Origin: Adiantum capillus-veneris
Taxonomy: Eukaryota > Streptophyta > Polypodiopsida > Polypodiales > Pteridaceae
Direction of reading: 5' to 3'
Length of the DNA: 64,000 bases
NCBI GenBank assembly: GCA_014529385.2
Contig: CM043958.1
Location: forward strand, 121,802,817 to 121,866,816
Positions within the stretch are counted from its first letter, which is position 1. Each line of letters begins with the position of its first letter. The notes under the pieces were generated by a model. It was not told where the DNA came from, ran no database searches, and was given only the letters and a program-made list of their open reading frames with translations. Made by a program: the position numbers and the translations under genes. Of the stretch, positions 20,410 through 30,375 are shown one piece after another.

Positions 20410-20757
20410 CTAACAGTCATCGCACCGTTTAATGTATTCCTCAGCGTCCATATGTAATGTTGGCCACCATATTCCTGCGGCTAAGACAAGTTTTGTTGTC
20501 TTATCACCTGAGAAATGGCCTCCACCTACTCCTCCATGAGCTTGCTCCAGGATTATCACATACTCAGACTCTGATGCGCAAATCCTAAGCTGGTTGTCTT
20601 TACCTCTCTTATAGAGTTGATCTCCTATTAAAGCGTACTCTCTAGCTTCTGTCTCTACAGATTTCTGACGAGCTTTTGACGTTCCTTCTGGGAAAGTTCT
20701 ATTTGTGAGATATTCAACAATATACTGACTCCATTCTGGAGCGATCATTATCTGATA
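20410..20757 (-). CDS. Second integrase zinc finger (H2C2) of element A
   Basis: A 112-residue open stretch between an in-frame TAA (20758) and TAG (20410). It holds a full HHCC zinc-binding domain: HGGVGGGH (H-X6-H), GIWWPTLHMDAEEY and CDDC. A copy of the same domain lies just upstream, at the end of the pol segment. In element E the codon at the TAG position is glutamine (CDTCQRAK), so the TAG most simply arose from CAG. Confidence 0.8.
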   Translation of the reverse strand, partial: YQIMIAPEWSQYIVEYLTNRTFPEGTSKARQKSVETEAREYALIGDQLYKRGKDNQLRICASESEYVIILEQAHGGVGGGHFSGDKTTKLVLAAGIWWPTLHMDAEEYIKRCDDC

Positions 20758-23700
20758 TTATGTCGAATACTCGGCTGGTGGTTTTGATGAACATACAATA
20801 CATACAGTGACATATTCATGTACGCTTTCTTTCATTCTTGGCCAATAGACTCCCAATTGTAACAAATTCCTATATGTGTTCCTTCTTGAACAATGAAATG
20901 CACATTCCTGAACATGTGCTTCGCGCAGATATATATTATATTCCTCAGGATTGATGCATAGTCGTAAAACATGATCATTTTCCAATTGATACAATCTTCC
21001 TGCAACCAATTGAAGATTCTTGGATTGCTGAATAGCAATATGTTTCAGGTTGTATTCTAATCTATCGAACTCTCCTCCATAGGTTAATAGGTTAACGACA
21101 TTTTGAGACCACATAGGTATCATTTCTATGTTGAACAAGTACGCGTCTGGCATGTCGTCATCTACTCCTATAGGGTCTTCTCCATTCGTCAATCGCGAAA
21201 GATGATCAGCTCTAAGATGTGTTTTTCCTTTCTTTACTACTACCGTGAAGTCGAATTCCAGTAAGATAATGAACCATCTCACTATTCTCCCGGTATTGCA
21301 TGGTTTATTCACTAGGTAGAGCAAGGCTTGGTGATCCGTAAAAAACACAAACTTGTTGGCTAGAAGATAATGCCGAAATTTCTTCACAGCATAGATCATT
21401 CCTAATCCTTCTCGCTCTGTTGTGGTGTAATTCTTCTCTGCATGGTTGAGCTGTCGACTGGCGTAACAGATAGGAAAATCCATGTTTCCTTCTTCTGGCT
21501 GAGCCAGAATGCATCCTATTGCATATGCCGAAGCATCTATGTGCACATGGAATATCTTCTCCCAATCTGGTGATTTCAAGACTGGAGCAGTAATGAGTGC
21601 CTCTTTCAATTTCTTGAATGATTCCTCACACTCCTCTGTCCATTCAAAGTTCACTATTAGCCTGTAAAGTGGTTGGCCTATTATAGCGTACATGTAAATG
21701 AATCGTCTATAATATCCACAATGTCCCATAAAGCTCTGTACTTGTTTCGCATTGGTTGGTCTAGGCATATCCACTATAACTTTTATCTTCTCTAAATCCG
21801 TGGATATTCCGTTTTGTGAGACAATATGTCCCAGAATTCTGCCCTGTCGGACCATAAACACACATTTCTCAGGATTGAGACAAATGCGATATGTCCTACA
21901 TTTCTCAAATACTTTTCTTAGGTGTTCTAGATGCTCATCTCTCAGTAGAGAATGTACACATAGGTCATCCATGTATATTTCGAGAAACAGCCTTAAGTAT
22001 TCTTTGAAAGCATGCGTCATCAGCCTCTGGAAGGTTGCGGGAGCATTGGTTAGACCAAAAGGCATAACTCGATAAGCATAAATTCCCCACTCCGTTGCAA
22101 AAGCTGTTTTATGTTGATCTTCCAGTGCTATGGCTAGCTGGTTATATCCTGAAAAACCATCAAGAAAGGAGTATGTTGTTTTCCCTGATACACGCTCTAG
22201 AACATGATCAGTAATCGGCAAGGGATAATTGTCCCTGATTGTTGCAGCATTCACTTTCTTTAAGTTGACACACACTCGGAGTTTTCCGTTCTTCTTAGGT
22301 ACTACCACAATCGGAGATACCCAATCAGTGTGTTCAATCTCGTATATGAATTCAGCTTCCATTAGCTTATCTATCTCCTCCTTGATTCGCTTAGCAAAAG
22401 TATCATTATATGTGTATGGTCTCTGTCTGCTAGGCTTTGCGTATTGTTTCAGTGGGATTGAGTGTTGGCATATCGATGGGTCAACTCCCTTTAAGTCCTT
22501 ATAAGACCATGCAAACACATCCCTGTACTCTCTGAGAAGACTCAAAAGTCTCTCTTCCTCGCTTGGAGACAAATATGTGGCTATGTACACCGGTCTAGGC
22601 GTCTCACCTGGAGCTGCTAAATCAACTCTTTTTGCATCCTTCGGTCCGTCATAAGATTCGTTCTCCTTCCTCTCTCGAATAGGTGGGGTTAATATCACCT
22701 TCCTATCCTCTATTGTGAATTTCCTATAGTGAGAGGGAACATCCATGTTTTCCTTGATTTTGACGTTTTCGTCCTCTCCACTCTCAATTTCTGTCGTCCA
22801 AACTTCCTTCAGAGTTTTCTTGAGCTCTCTGTACTTGTTTCTACGTTCTAACTTGGACTCCGTGTATTCTCTGTTGCGCTTGTTCTTTTCTGATTTTTCT
22901 GTTTCAGTTTTCGTTCCATTCTTTTGAACTTGATTTCTTGAGCCTCTTTTGTCTTTTCGTAAGCTCTTTTGATCACTGCCTCTCATTCTTCCAGAAATCT
23001 TATCCTTAACACAATCTTCAGCCTTTACTAGCATTAGGAATTGATTTTTTCCTCTTATTCTAGGCATCGGATTGGTTCTAACCCCTTTTGTTTTTTTCTT
23101 TGCTCTATAGTGTCTCTGGCATTGTTTAGTTTGGTTCGGAAAATCATAAAATCGGACATCCGTTATAGTTTCTTCGTTTCTGCTTGAATTGTCCGTTGAC
23201 TCGTTGTCTGCTTCATTTCCCAACTCTGGATGATTGGGAATGTCGTGAAACACCTCTTCTTCATCTTCTTTTTCCAGTGTATCGTTCTTTTCAGTTTCTT
23301 TTTCGAGTACAGTTCTCAACATGAAATACGGAACCACGTCGTACCCGTCCTTGTCGCAAAATTTCGTTGTGGGACCATCCGGAATTGCACAAACATCTAG
23401 GGTTGCTAGAATGTGTGTCCATTCTAATGGTTCAAACGTGTCCTCTGGAAAGGGTTCTCTTACATAAGTTTCATCTTCGATAGCCTTTTCTAAAACACAT
23501 TCTTCTCGTTTCAGACTTCCACATTTCGAAGCTCCACACATCCATAACTCCTTGGGTTTACCTAACCAAGCTGGAAATTCGGATCCCGCCAAAGTAGCTG
23601 AATCAAACTCCTCTACCGGTGTTCGGTTCACATCTTTGTAGCTATGGTCTTTTAGGTTCACACGTGTAGTGGTTTCCATATTTCTCAAGTATATGTGATC

Positions 23701-25305
23701 GTTGCCCCAATCTTGGACCATTTTCAACTGTCTCATGAATGGTCTTCCCAATATGATATCATAGTTATTCTCCTTGGCAAAATCGACAATAGCAAAAGTA
23801 TGTTCGTATTCAATGCCACAAGAAGTCACTACAACTTTCTCTAATACCCCCATAGGTTTCTCCATGTGTCCATCTGCTAATTGGAGTTTCAACCTAGTCT
23901 TCCTTATTGCTGGTTTCCCCCATTTTTTCCAGATTTCTTTTGTAGCAATGGCTACCCCTGCTCCGCTGTCTAGTATTGCCATCGTCTTCACTCCTTGGAA
24001 TTCAACTGGTAAGGTTGTATTCCCCTCTTCACCTTCGCAATACTCTCCGACCTTGTTTAAGGGTACAGGCTTAGCGTTCTTCTGTGGTTTGCTCAGCTCC
24101 TCTATGCTCTCTTGCAATCTCGATGTTGGATCTTTTATCCCGAATTTCTCCAAGCATTTTCCTACAGTGGTCCACATATGTGGTCTTAGCCTCAAAAGCT
24201 CAGCTAGAGTGATAGTGCATGTCACTGGTGTTGACAAAATCTCTATCAATCCTTGCGAGTCCATGACTTTTTCTGATGAGATTTTTCGTGAGGGAATTGC
24301 TCTAATCTCGGATTTTGCTTCATACTCTCCTAAGTATGAAGGTAAGGTTTTCAGTGAATGAGGTTTGCTCTCCATTGTTCTAACAGAGCCCGCATCTCCC
24401 CAGTAAGATTGCAGATCCAAGTCCACTTGAGATCCTGCCTCAAATTCCACTATGGGAGGATTCCTGATGTCCTTTTCCCAATTTGTCTGATTAGCTTGGC
24501 AACTTAGCTCGTTTGCAAAGTTTGCCTCTCTCACTTGTTTCCAAAATTCATTGTAATCCTCATCTTTTCCGTAAATCCTCTGTATGACTGGATGAAAACT
24601 CTCTATCTCCTGATCGGTTGTGTTCAATACTATGCGGTCATCCTTTTGTGTATTTTCAGGCTTTTGTGCACTGGGAGTCTTTTCAGCTACCCGTGAAACG
24701 ATAGTCTCTTGCTGAATTGGGTTTTCCTTCCCACAATTCATTGTTTCTTTTGGTGGTTCTAATAAGGCTTGTGCAGTCTCGATCATTCTCTGACACATTT
24801 CAAGTCTCTGCTTTTCCAATTCCGCGTTTGGGTATGTCATCCACCTCTGTTCTTGTGTTTGGTTGTTCTTTAACCTAGCTTCGTAAGCTCTCATCAGTGC
24901 GTCCAATGGTTCGTGTACTTTGTCGACTAGCACTGATCCCCCTGAGCTTAAGCTCGTTGTTTCTTTGATACTCTTTTGTTTCGTTCTTTCCGGGCTCATC
25001 TCTCGTTTCCCGTTTTGACTCTCAAGTTTTTCTAATCTAGCTTTAGTTTGCTTTAGTTCCTCAGCTAGAATAGCGTCTTCACGTCCTTTTCTCAACTTCA
25101 TGCATGCTTTTCTAGCTTTCCATGTGTTTTTCTGACTCCGCGGTCCTTGACTAACCACTTCAGTCGCTAACTTTCCATTCTCAGGTTCTCTAGTGGTTTT
25201 CTTAGCTTGAGCTCTAGTAACAACTTGCGTTGGTATCAGAGTTTCATTTTCAGACCCACTGCTGGTAGGAATACTTTCTAACATATTCAATGTCGTCTTT
25301 TGCAC
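20758..25305 (-). CDS. Protease-RT-RNase H and first integrase zinc finger of element A
   Basis: In frame with gag across a TGA; the first codon after it that can start is GTG at 25305 and the first ATG is seven codons on, so it is probably expressed as gag-pol. In order: a ~440-residue N-terminal region with KE-rich helices and RWMTYPNAELEK; aspartic protease ILDSGAG (about 444-450, near 23,970) with IILGRPFMRQ; linker; RT (about 22.5-21.7 kb) with the catalytic YMDDL near 21,970 and SFMGHCGYYRRFI; RNase H with HIDASAYAIG, YTTTEREGL and DHQALLYL; first integrase zinc finger HVQECAFH...CIVC. Ends at TAA 20758. It makes element cDNA and matures the polyprotein. All key catalytic residues are present. 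Confidence 0.9.
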   Translation of the reverse strand: MQKTTLNMLESIPTSSGSENETLIPTQVVTRAQAKKTTREPENGKLATEVVSQGPRSQKNTWKARKACMKLRKGREDAILAEELKQTKARLEKLESQNGKREMSPERTKQKSIKETTSLSSGGSVLVDKVHEPLDALMRAYEARLKNNQTQEQRWMTYPNAELEKQRLEMCQRMIETAQALLEPPKETMNCGKENPIQQETIVSRVAEKTPSAQKPENTQKDDRIVLNTTDQEIESFHPVIQRIYGKDEDYNEFWKQVREANFANELSCQANQTNWEKDIRNPPIVEFEAGSQVDLDLQSYWGDAGSVRTMESKPHSLKTLPSYLGEYEAKSEIRAIPSRKISSEKVMDSQGLIEILSTPVTCTITLAELLRLRPHMWTTVGKCLEKFGIKDPTSRLQESIEELSKPQKNAKPVPLNKVGEYCEGEEGNTTLPVEFQGVKTMAILDSGAGVAIATKEIWKKWGKPAIRKTRLKLQLADGHMEKPMGVLEKVVVTSCGIEYEHTFAIVDFAKENNYDIILGRPFMRQLKMVQDWGNDHIYLRNMETTTRVNLKDHSYKDVNRTPVEEFDSATLAGSEFPAWLGKPKELWMCGASKCGSLKREECVLEKAIEDETYVREPFPEDTFEPLEWTHILATLDVCAIPDGPTTKFCDKDGYDVVPYFMLRTVLEKETEKNDTLEKEDEEEVFHDIPNHPELGNEADNESTDNSSRNEETITDVRFYDFPNQTKQCQRHYRAKKKTKGVRTNPMPRIRGKNQFLMLVKAEDCVKDKISGRMRGSDQKSLRKDKRGSRNQVQKNGTKTETEKSEKNKRNREYTESKLERRNKYRELKKTLKEVWTTEIESGEDENVKIKENMDVPSHYRKFTIEDRKVILTPPIRERKENESYDGPKDAKRVDLAAPGETPRPVYIATYLSPSEEERLLSLLREYRDVFAWSYKDLKGVDPSICQHSIPLKQYAKPSRQRPYTYNDTFAKRIKEEIDKLMEAEFIYEIEHTDWVSPIVVVPKKNGKLRVCVNLKKVNAATIRDNYPLPITDHVLERVSGKTTYSFLDGFSGYNQLAIALEDQHKTAFATEWGIYAYRVMPFGLTNAPATFQRLMTHAFKEYLRLFLEIYMDDLCVHSLLRDEHLEHLRKVFEKCRTYRICLNPEKCVFMVRQGRILGHIVSQNGISTDLEKIKVIVDMPRPTNAKQVQSFMGHCGYYRRFIYMYAIIGQPLYRLIVNFEWTEECEESFKKLKEALITAPVLKSPDWEKIFHVHIDASAYAIGCILAQPEEGNMDFPICYASRQLNHAEKNYTTTEREGLGMIYAVKKFRHYLLANKFVFFTDHQALLYLVNKPCNTGRIVRWFIILLEFDFTVVVKKGKTHLRADHLSRLTNGEDPIGVDDDMPDAYLFNIEMIPMWSQNVVNLLTYGGEFDRLEYNLKHIAIQQSKNLQLVAGRLYQLENDHVLRLCINPEEYNIYLREAHVQECAFHCSRRNTYRNLLQLGVYWPRMKESVHEYVTVCIVCSSKPPAEYST

Positions 25306-25320
25306 TTTGTTTGGATTCTT

Positions 25321-27759
25321 TCAACAATCCTCAATGAAGTGAGTAACCCCACACTCAATGCAATAAGCGTTTATTCTAATGATTTCCGTATGTGGGCAAA
25401 CATTCATCAGATGGTCACCTCCACACTTGTAACAGGGTCCTAGTGCCGGTCTTGGTCCCATTTGATTCGTCCTTTGTGGATAGGATGGTCTCTGTCCTGC
25501 TAACCCTCCATGAGCTATGAACATCAAGGTTCTTGCGTCCATATTGTATCTCTCTTCATCAGAAGCACTTGTAACTGTTGGTATTCCAACCTTCCCCATC
25601 ATGCCCCATGGTTCTGGTTGTTTTGGTTCTTCTGGTGGGTAATACACTGTCGGAGACATGTGTGCACCCGATTCTTCGTAATAGGCTTGAATAGGCACTA
25701 AGGCTTGTTCTTCCTGATTCTCTAAGGTTGGTGCATATCTAATGCCCATTGGTCTTGCTCCTGGTAAAGGTGGTTGTTGTCCCAATACCGGTTGCGGTCT
25801 TTCTATCCCCATAGGTCCCAGTACATTTCCCGTTGGGTATCGAGGTACTGGATGTATCTGAGGTGGTGCTAATTGAGCAGGAGGTGCATACTGGCGCTCC
25901 CTTACATATCCTTTGTTGTAATAACACTCCTCTGTTGGATGATTTGTCCATTTTTGTTCAATAGCACACCATTTCAGTGGTTTTGGCAATGGTTTTTGGT
26001 ATGGTGCCATCCTTTTTAGAGCATCTTCTATCATTTGCTCTACATTTGGCATGGTTGTTGTTTGAACATTCTTTTTAGTGGTAGTCTCGCTCGCTACGGA
26101 GGAGGAGCTACTGGATGCAAAATCTGTATCCGCTGACACCTCTCCATAAACCGTACAGTTATCCACTAAGTACAATGACTCTCTCGTTACTTGCTCGAAA
26201 CTTGTACAAGCTTTCAAGTGCAAGTCCTTCTTAAGAGTGTCGTTCCTCAGTCCCTCAATAAAGAGAACAGATAGTCTGTCATCTTGTGGTCGTTCACGTA
26301 CTGGACATCTCTCAATGTATTGTTTGAAGCGAAGTGAAGCTTCCTTCACCTTTTCGTGTTCTCTCTGTTTAAAAGCATATATTTGTGAGACCGTATTGTG
26401 CTTAATCCTTCGTTTTGAGAATTCCTCAGCAAACTCTCTTAGAAAATGGTCAATGTCATGGAATCCCCCTATGTTCATTGGTTGAAACCATGTCAATGCA
26501 GTACCTTCTAGAGTAAGACCAAATCCCTCGTATTGTGTATGGAAATTTGTTATCTGCTCAGCTCTTAAGACTTGCTTAAAGAGTGACACATGTGCATACG
26601 GATCTCCTGAACCACCATACTTCTTTGGCATACACTTGGCTACTTGAGATGGTCTCATACGTCTATGATCTGCTACCAATCGCATTGCTCCTGTGTCTCG
26701 GCTAAAGCTTTCTCTAGCATCGTGGACTTCATGGGTTACCCTTGTCGGTTCCTCTGCCCTGAATCTACTACTGGGAGGTAAATGTGATGGTTCCGCTTCA
26801 AACCTTGGACCTGGAGTGGTATAGGTGGGGATTGGAACTGCACTACCTCGATTCGTCTCCATTGACTCTCTGGAATGTAATGATCCCATTGGTCCGAGCT
26901 TCGAGTCCCAAGGTTGACTGAAAGAGTCAGCAACCTGAGTTCTTTGTCCTCCTGTTGTCCTAGAGTTTTGCACTCCAGTTGTTGGTGCTGGTCTATGTGA
27001 ACTAGAAGTAACATAATACTGATGTAGTGGTCCCCCAAAGTATGTATATCCTTCTAATTCTTTCTTGCCCATTGTTGAGTATTGCCTGCCATACTTATCG
27101 TCAGCAGCAATTTTCACTTCCGATCCCTCTGTGTAGGTAAAGACATAGAGTCTTTTTTTGTCTGTCAACTCTCCGGTGTAGGGTTCTTCACATCTATAAT
27201 AGAGATCTTGCTCCCCATTATTATATTTGTATAGCCCCACATAGATGTTATCAGTGTTGATCCTTGTAGTTTCATTCTCTCTTCTTAACCTCGCATTAGG
27301 GAAGTTCATTATTGGTGCTTTCTCCTCGAGTTCTTCATCTATTTTGGCTTTGGTGCCCATCAATCCCCACTTGTCCACAATGTTAGGGTTTAGGACTACC
27401 AAGTACATGGTACCCTCGTCATCTAGATATCTATCTCCGCTATAGCTCACAGGCACTAAGTCCTTGAACTCACTAGGTCTATCTTCTATCTTTACACAAT
27501 AGCGGTCCATTCCGTCTTTGTAGATCTTTGCACCTTGCTCATTGTCGTACTGATATTTTATGAACAATAGCTTCATTGTGGCGGAAGGGTTTGATGATCC
27601 TGCTGCCATATTTTCTCTGTTGTTCCTGTTCGAGTGTTCGGTGAAAATTTCGTAAGACCTCTTCGAAGAAGTATCAGAAACACTTCCTTCAAAGACCGGC
27701 TCCAATGGTTGCACCCAACTTTGGTTTACACTTCCCTCGGTCCTCGGTTGATATGACAC
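25321..27759 (-). CDS. Gag of element A
   Basis: An 812-codon frame. Residues ~60-260 hold hairpin-like repeats with a Y-x-D-x-x-[GD]-x-x-Y flavour (IYKDGMDRYC, RYLDDEGTMY, DDKYGRQY), shared in style with element G and not a known gag domain to me. A proline/serine-rich linker follows. About 375-530 is a retrotrans_gag capsid domain (YGGSGDPYAHVSLFKQVL, EGTALTWFQPM, LREFAEEF, FIEGLR). The C-terminus has two CX2CX3HX4C knuckles, CYKCGGDHLMNVC and CIECGVTHFIEDC, and then TGA directly after the last Cys. Pol follows in the same frame, so either the TGA is a mutation or it is read through. Forms the virus-like particle and packages RNA. Confidence 0.88.
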   Translation of the reverse strand: MSYQPRTEGSVNQSWVQPLEPVFEGSVSDTSSKRSYEIFTEHSNRNNRENMAAGSSNPSATMKLLFIKYQYDNEQGAKIYKDGMDRYCVKIEDRPSEFKDLVPVSYSGDRYLDDEGTMYLVVLNPNIVDKWGLMGTKAKIDEELEEKAPIMNFPNARLRRENETTRINTDNIYVGLYKYNNGEQDLYYRCEEPYTGELTDKKRLYVFTYTEGSEVKIAADDKYGRQYSTMGKKELEGYTYFGGPLHQYYVTSSSHRPAPTTGVQNSRTTGGQRTQVADSFSQPWDSKLGPMGSLHSRESMETNRGSAVPIPTYTTPGPRFEAEPSHLPPSSRFRAEEPTRVTHEVHDARESFSRDTGAMRLVADHRRMRPSQVAKCMPKKYGGSGDPYAHVSLFKQVLRAEQITNFHTQYEGFGLTLEGTALTWFQPMNIGGFHDIDHFLREFAEEFSKRRIKHNTVSQIYAFKQREHEKVKEASLRFKQYIERCPVRERPQDDRLSVLFIEGLRNDTLKKDLHLKACTSFEQVTRESLYLVDNCTVYGEVSADTDFASSSSSSVASETTTKKNVQTTTMPNVEQMIEDALKRMAPYQKPLPKPLKWCAIEQKWTNHPTEECYYNKGYVRERQYAPPAQLAPPQIHPVPRYPTGNVLGPMGIERPQPVLGQQPPLPGARPMGIRYAPTLENQEEQALVPIQAYYEESGAHMSPTVYYPPEEPKQPEPWGMMGKVGIPTVTSASDEERYNMDARTLMFIAHGGLAGQRPSYPQRTNQMGPRPALGPCYKCGGDHLMNVCPHTEIIRINAYCIECGVTHFIEDC

Positions 27760-29219
27760 TTGCTGGTTCCCCTTGTTTTGCTTGATTATTCCGGAGATTC
27801 CTACCCGATCTCAAATTCATCAATTCCCCTAAAGGACTGTAACTTTTCCGTCTCGGCAATTTGTTTTCCCCAAGTTTTTGTGGTCAGAATTGATCCAAGC
27901 TGATTGATACTTGGTCAATTGTTTAATCTTGTCAGTTGGACAACTTTTGTTTCATCAAGTGAGAATTTTGTCGCAGTTATGCTGAAAAAGACATTATACG
28001 CGTATGATGTCTTTTTTTTTTCAGAATTTGACTATTTTGGTTATGCTCACTCTCAGTGGCCCCTTTATGCTCTGTTCACTCACAAAATTCAGTTTGAACT
28101 CTGTTTGAGCAAGTTATGGCTAGTTCAGGCTTTTTCTGCTTTTGACTTGTTTTTGGGTCAATTGTTATCCAAATGGGATGTAACTTGAAATATAACCTCT
28201 AGACAGCTATTACAATGGATCTGTGTTAGCAATGTATCAAAATATGTCCAAATTTAGGTCAAAGACATTATACGCGTATGATGTCTTTTTCATCAATTTG
28301 GGTCCAAACTTGATATTTATGCTTCCTACAGTGCCTGTAACAATCTTGTCAGGTCAGATATCAAAAATAAGCAGTGGATGTGCCAAAAGACATTATACGC
28401 GTATGATGTCTTTTGTCCCAGATTTTGACTATTTTTGGTTTTAAGCCTTCTCCAATGTTTATAATTGAGTTTCAAGTGTTTTTGTCATGTTTGAATGTAA
28501 AAACAATATTTGAATCCAAAATTTCCTATTCTTTGCGTTTCTTGGACTCCGACTTGTCTTTTTGGGTTTCTTTGAGTGTTAATGCTCTTGTTTTAAGTTG
28601 ATCTTAGGGTACAACCCCCCTTCTCAACACTCTGGCAATGTCAAATTTTCAATTTTAGTCTCTGTTTAGGTCCTAAGACATCATACGCGTATGATGTCTA
28701 AAGTTGCAGATTTCCAGTTTTTCAGCACAGAACTCTCCCAATAGCTCTTTTAAGTGCTCAGCAACAATCAGTTACACAGAAAATTTTTCTGAACTTTGTT
28801 TATTGCATATTTCACTATCAAAGCGACTTTTTCAGTGATCTAACATGCAATCAAACACATCAAGCAAATAGAACACCAATTGATAGCTCTGGATCAGGAT
28901 CAAATCAGGCCCTACCTAAGCTACTTCTAATCATAAAATGGATTTTTTGCAATTGAAAATATAAAGAGATTTACTACCACACAAGGAGTAGCAAATGCTT
29001 TTTATGTCAACAACCACTTAAACACCATAAAAAACAATCTAATCTAAGCTAAACTAAAAATACTGTCAACACGGAAGACCCAGGAATACCCCACTTCCTA
29101 GTATCTCTCGAGACCTTCGGAGTCCACCACTCCTAGATCTTTTCTAACTAAAGTATACAAAGTAGTTTATACGACTCACCTCGTAGGATTAGTCTAAGGT
29201 CACCTACTTAGGGCTCTCG
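27760..29219 (-). other. 5' leader of element A
   Basis: Untranslated sequence between the primer-binding site and gag. It carries four palindromes at 27989-28699. No open frame of note. In retroelements this region holds packaging and dimerisation signals. Confidence 0.75.
27989..28699. repeat. Four 24-bp palindromes in the leader of element A
   Basis: Copies at 27989-28012, 28263-28286, 28388-28411 and 28676-28699. The first three carry T for C at position 7 (AGACATTATACG...), the last is perfect. Start-to-start spacings are 274, 125 and 288, echoing 283, 135 and 285 in the spacer array. Confidence 0.95.
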
Positions 29220-29237
29220 TCCCCGGCAGCAGCGCCA
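29220..29237 (-). other. Primer-binding site of element A
   Basis: On the - strand TGGCGCTGCTGCCGGGGA starts two bases inside the 5' LTR edge. It closely resembles the TGGCGCCGTTGCCGGGGA-type site of plant Athila/Tat Ty3 elements. The tRNA used was not determined. Confidence 0.8.
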
Positions 29238-29863
29238 AATGTTAAGGCAGTTACGCCGCTAGCGGAAGCTAAATAGCGAGAACTCAACCAGCAACAGAAT
29301 TTGTCAGACGAGGACGGAGCTTGACCCGCAGGCGCATGGAAACAACTAGGTGGGTGTCAAATCACCTACTCGACCTTCTAATGACAATCACTACTAAGGA
29401 AATCAAATCTAAGTTCTAAAACACGCAAGTGACTGAAATCCGTACTACGAACGAATGCTATACGAAACAGGATCTAGAATCATTGAATCGATCTCAAACT
29501 CAAGGGGAAGTCTATACACTAGGTAAGAACAACACCCTAAAGACTTGAACTGCAAAATCAACCTATAACCACTCCGTGCGGCAAACGCGTATGAAGACAG
29601 GCCGAAAAATACAGGTGACCGAAACTTGACCCCGATGGTACTAATGTGTAGCTCTACTCGTTGTGGTTCTATAGATATGTTGCACGCTCTATTCCGACAC
29701 ACGAGTTGGAAGAAAACTCACACCGAAGCTCGTAGGAACTTACCACACATAGAAGCCGATAGCGCGCACTCTTGGTATCTGTGCGTAGCTCTCACCGTTA
29801 CTAACACAATGGTGGTGTCGCTTCTCCAATGGCGGCCCCGTAGCCCGCGTAGCAAGAAGATAA

Positions 29864-29964
<101 letters not shown>

Positions 29965-30033
29965 ACACAGTCACGGCGCTCAAAAACTCACTTTGATTAA
30001 TTATTGAATCTTCCTTAGGTTACAAAACTTTGG

Positions 30034-30041
30034 CTTATATA
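30034..30041 (-). promoter_or_regulatory. TATA box of the 5' LTR
   Basis: TATATAAG on the - strand, the likely core promoter for element A transcription; the start site would fall near 30,005-30,010. Confidence 0.75.
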
Positions 30042-30250
30042 CCTCAGCCTTGGAGGTGAGAACATCTCTAATTATTTACATCAACAGGTGAAATTACTTC
30101 GGGATTACAAGCTGGAAACTCAATTGAGTCCCGTTACTTAATGAATGGCTCAAATCAAAATAAATGTCGGAAAGACATTTATTACAATCAATGGTTACAA
30201 AATGATGGGTGTGAGCAAAAATGTGGGTGTGATCCTCTGCTGGCTCAACA

Positions 30251-30255
30251 ACATC
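30251..30255. repeat. Right target-site duplication of element A
   Basis: ACATC directly after the LTR end CTCAACA at 30250, identical to 11067-11071. Confidence 0.9.
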
Positions 30256-30309
30256 ATTAATTAATACTTGAGCCATATCCCTTGCGTACAAGGTGCTCCG
30301 AGCAACGAT

Positions 30310-30375
30310 GGTCAGTACCAAGTAAACAGGTGCAACGAACAGAGTTTGCCTTCCCTTATTCTCTTGGTGCTGACC
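30310..30375. repeat. Hairpin module upstream of the H3-like gene
   Basis: Arms GGTCAGTACCAAGTAAAC (30310-30327) and CTCTTGGTGCTGACC (30361-30375), loop containing AGGTGCA. It is the counterpart of 10886-10952 on the other side of element A. Confidence 0.7.

Noticed and set aside
12132-27759. U-to-C RNA editing rescuing the stops in element A
   Set aside because: Such editing is known for organelle transcripts of some land plants, not nuclear retroelements; at 20758 element E has leucine rather than glutamine, so not every stop is a simple C-to-T change.
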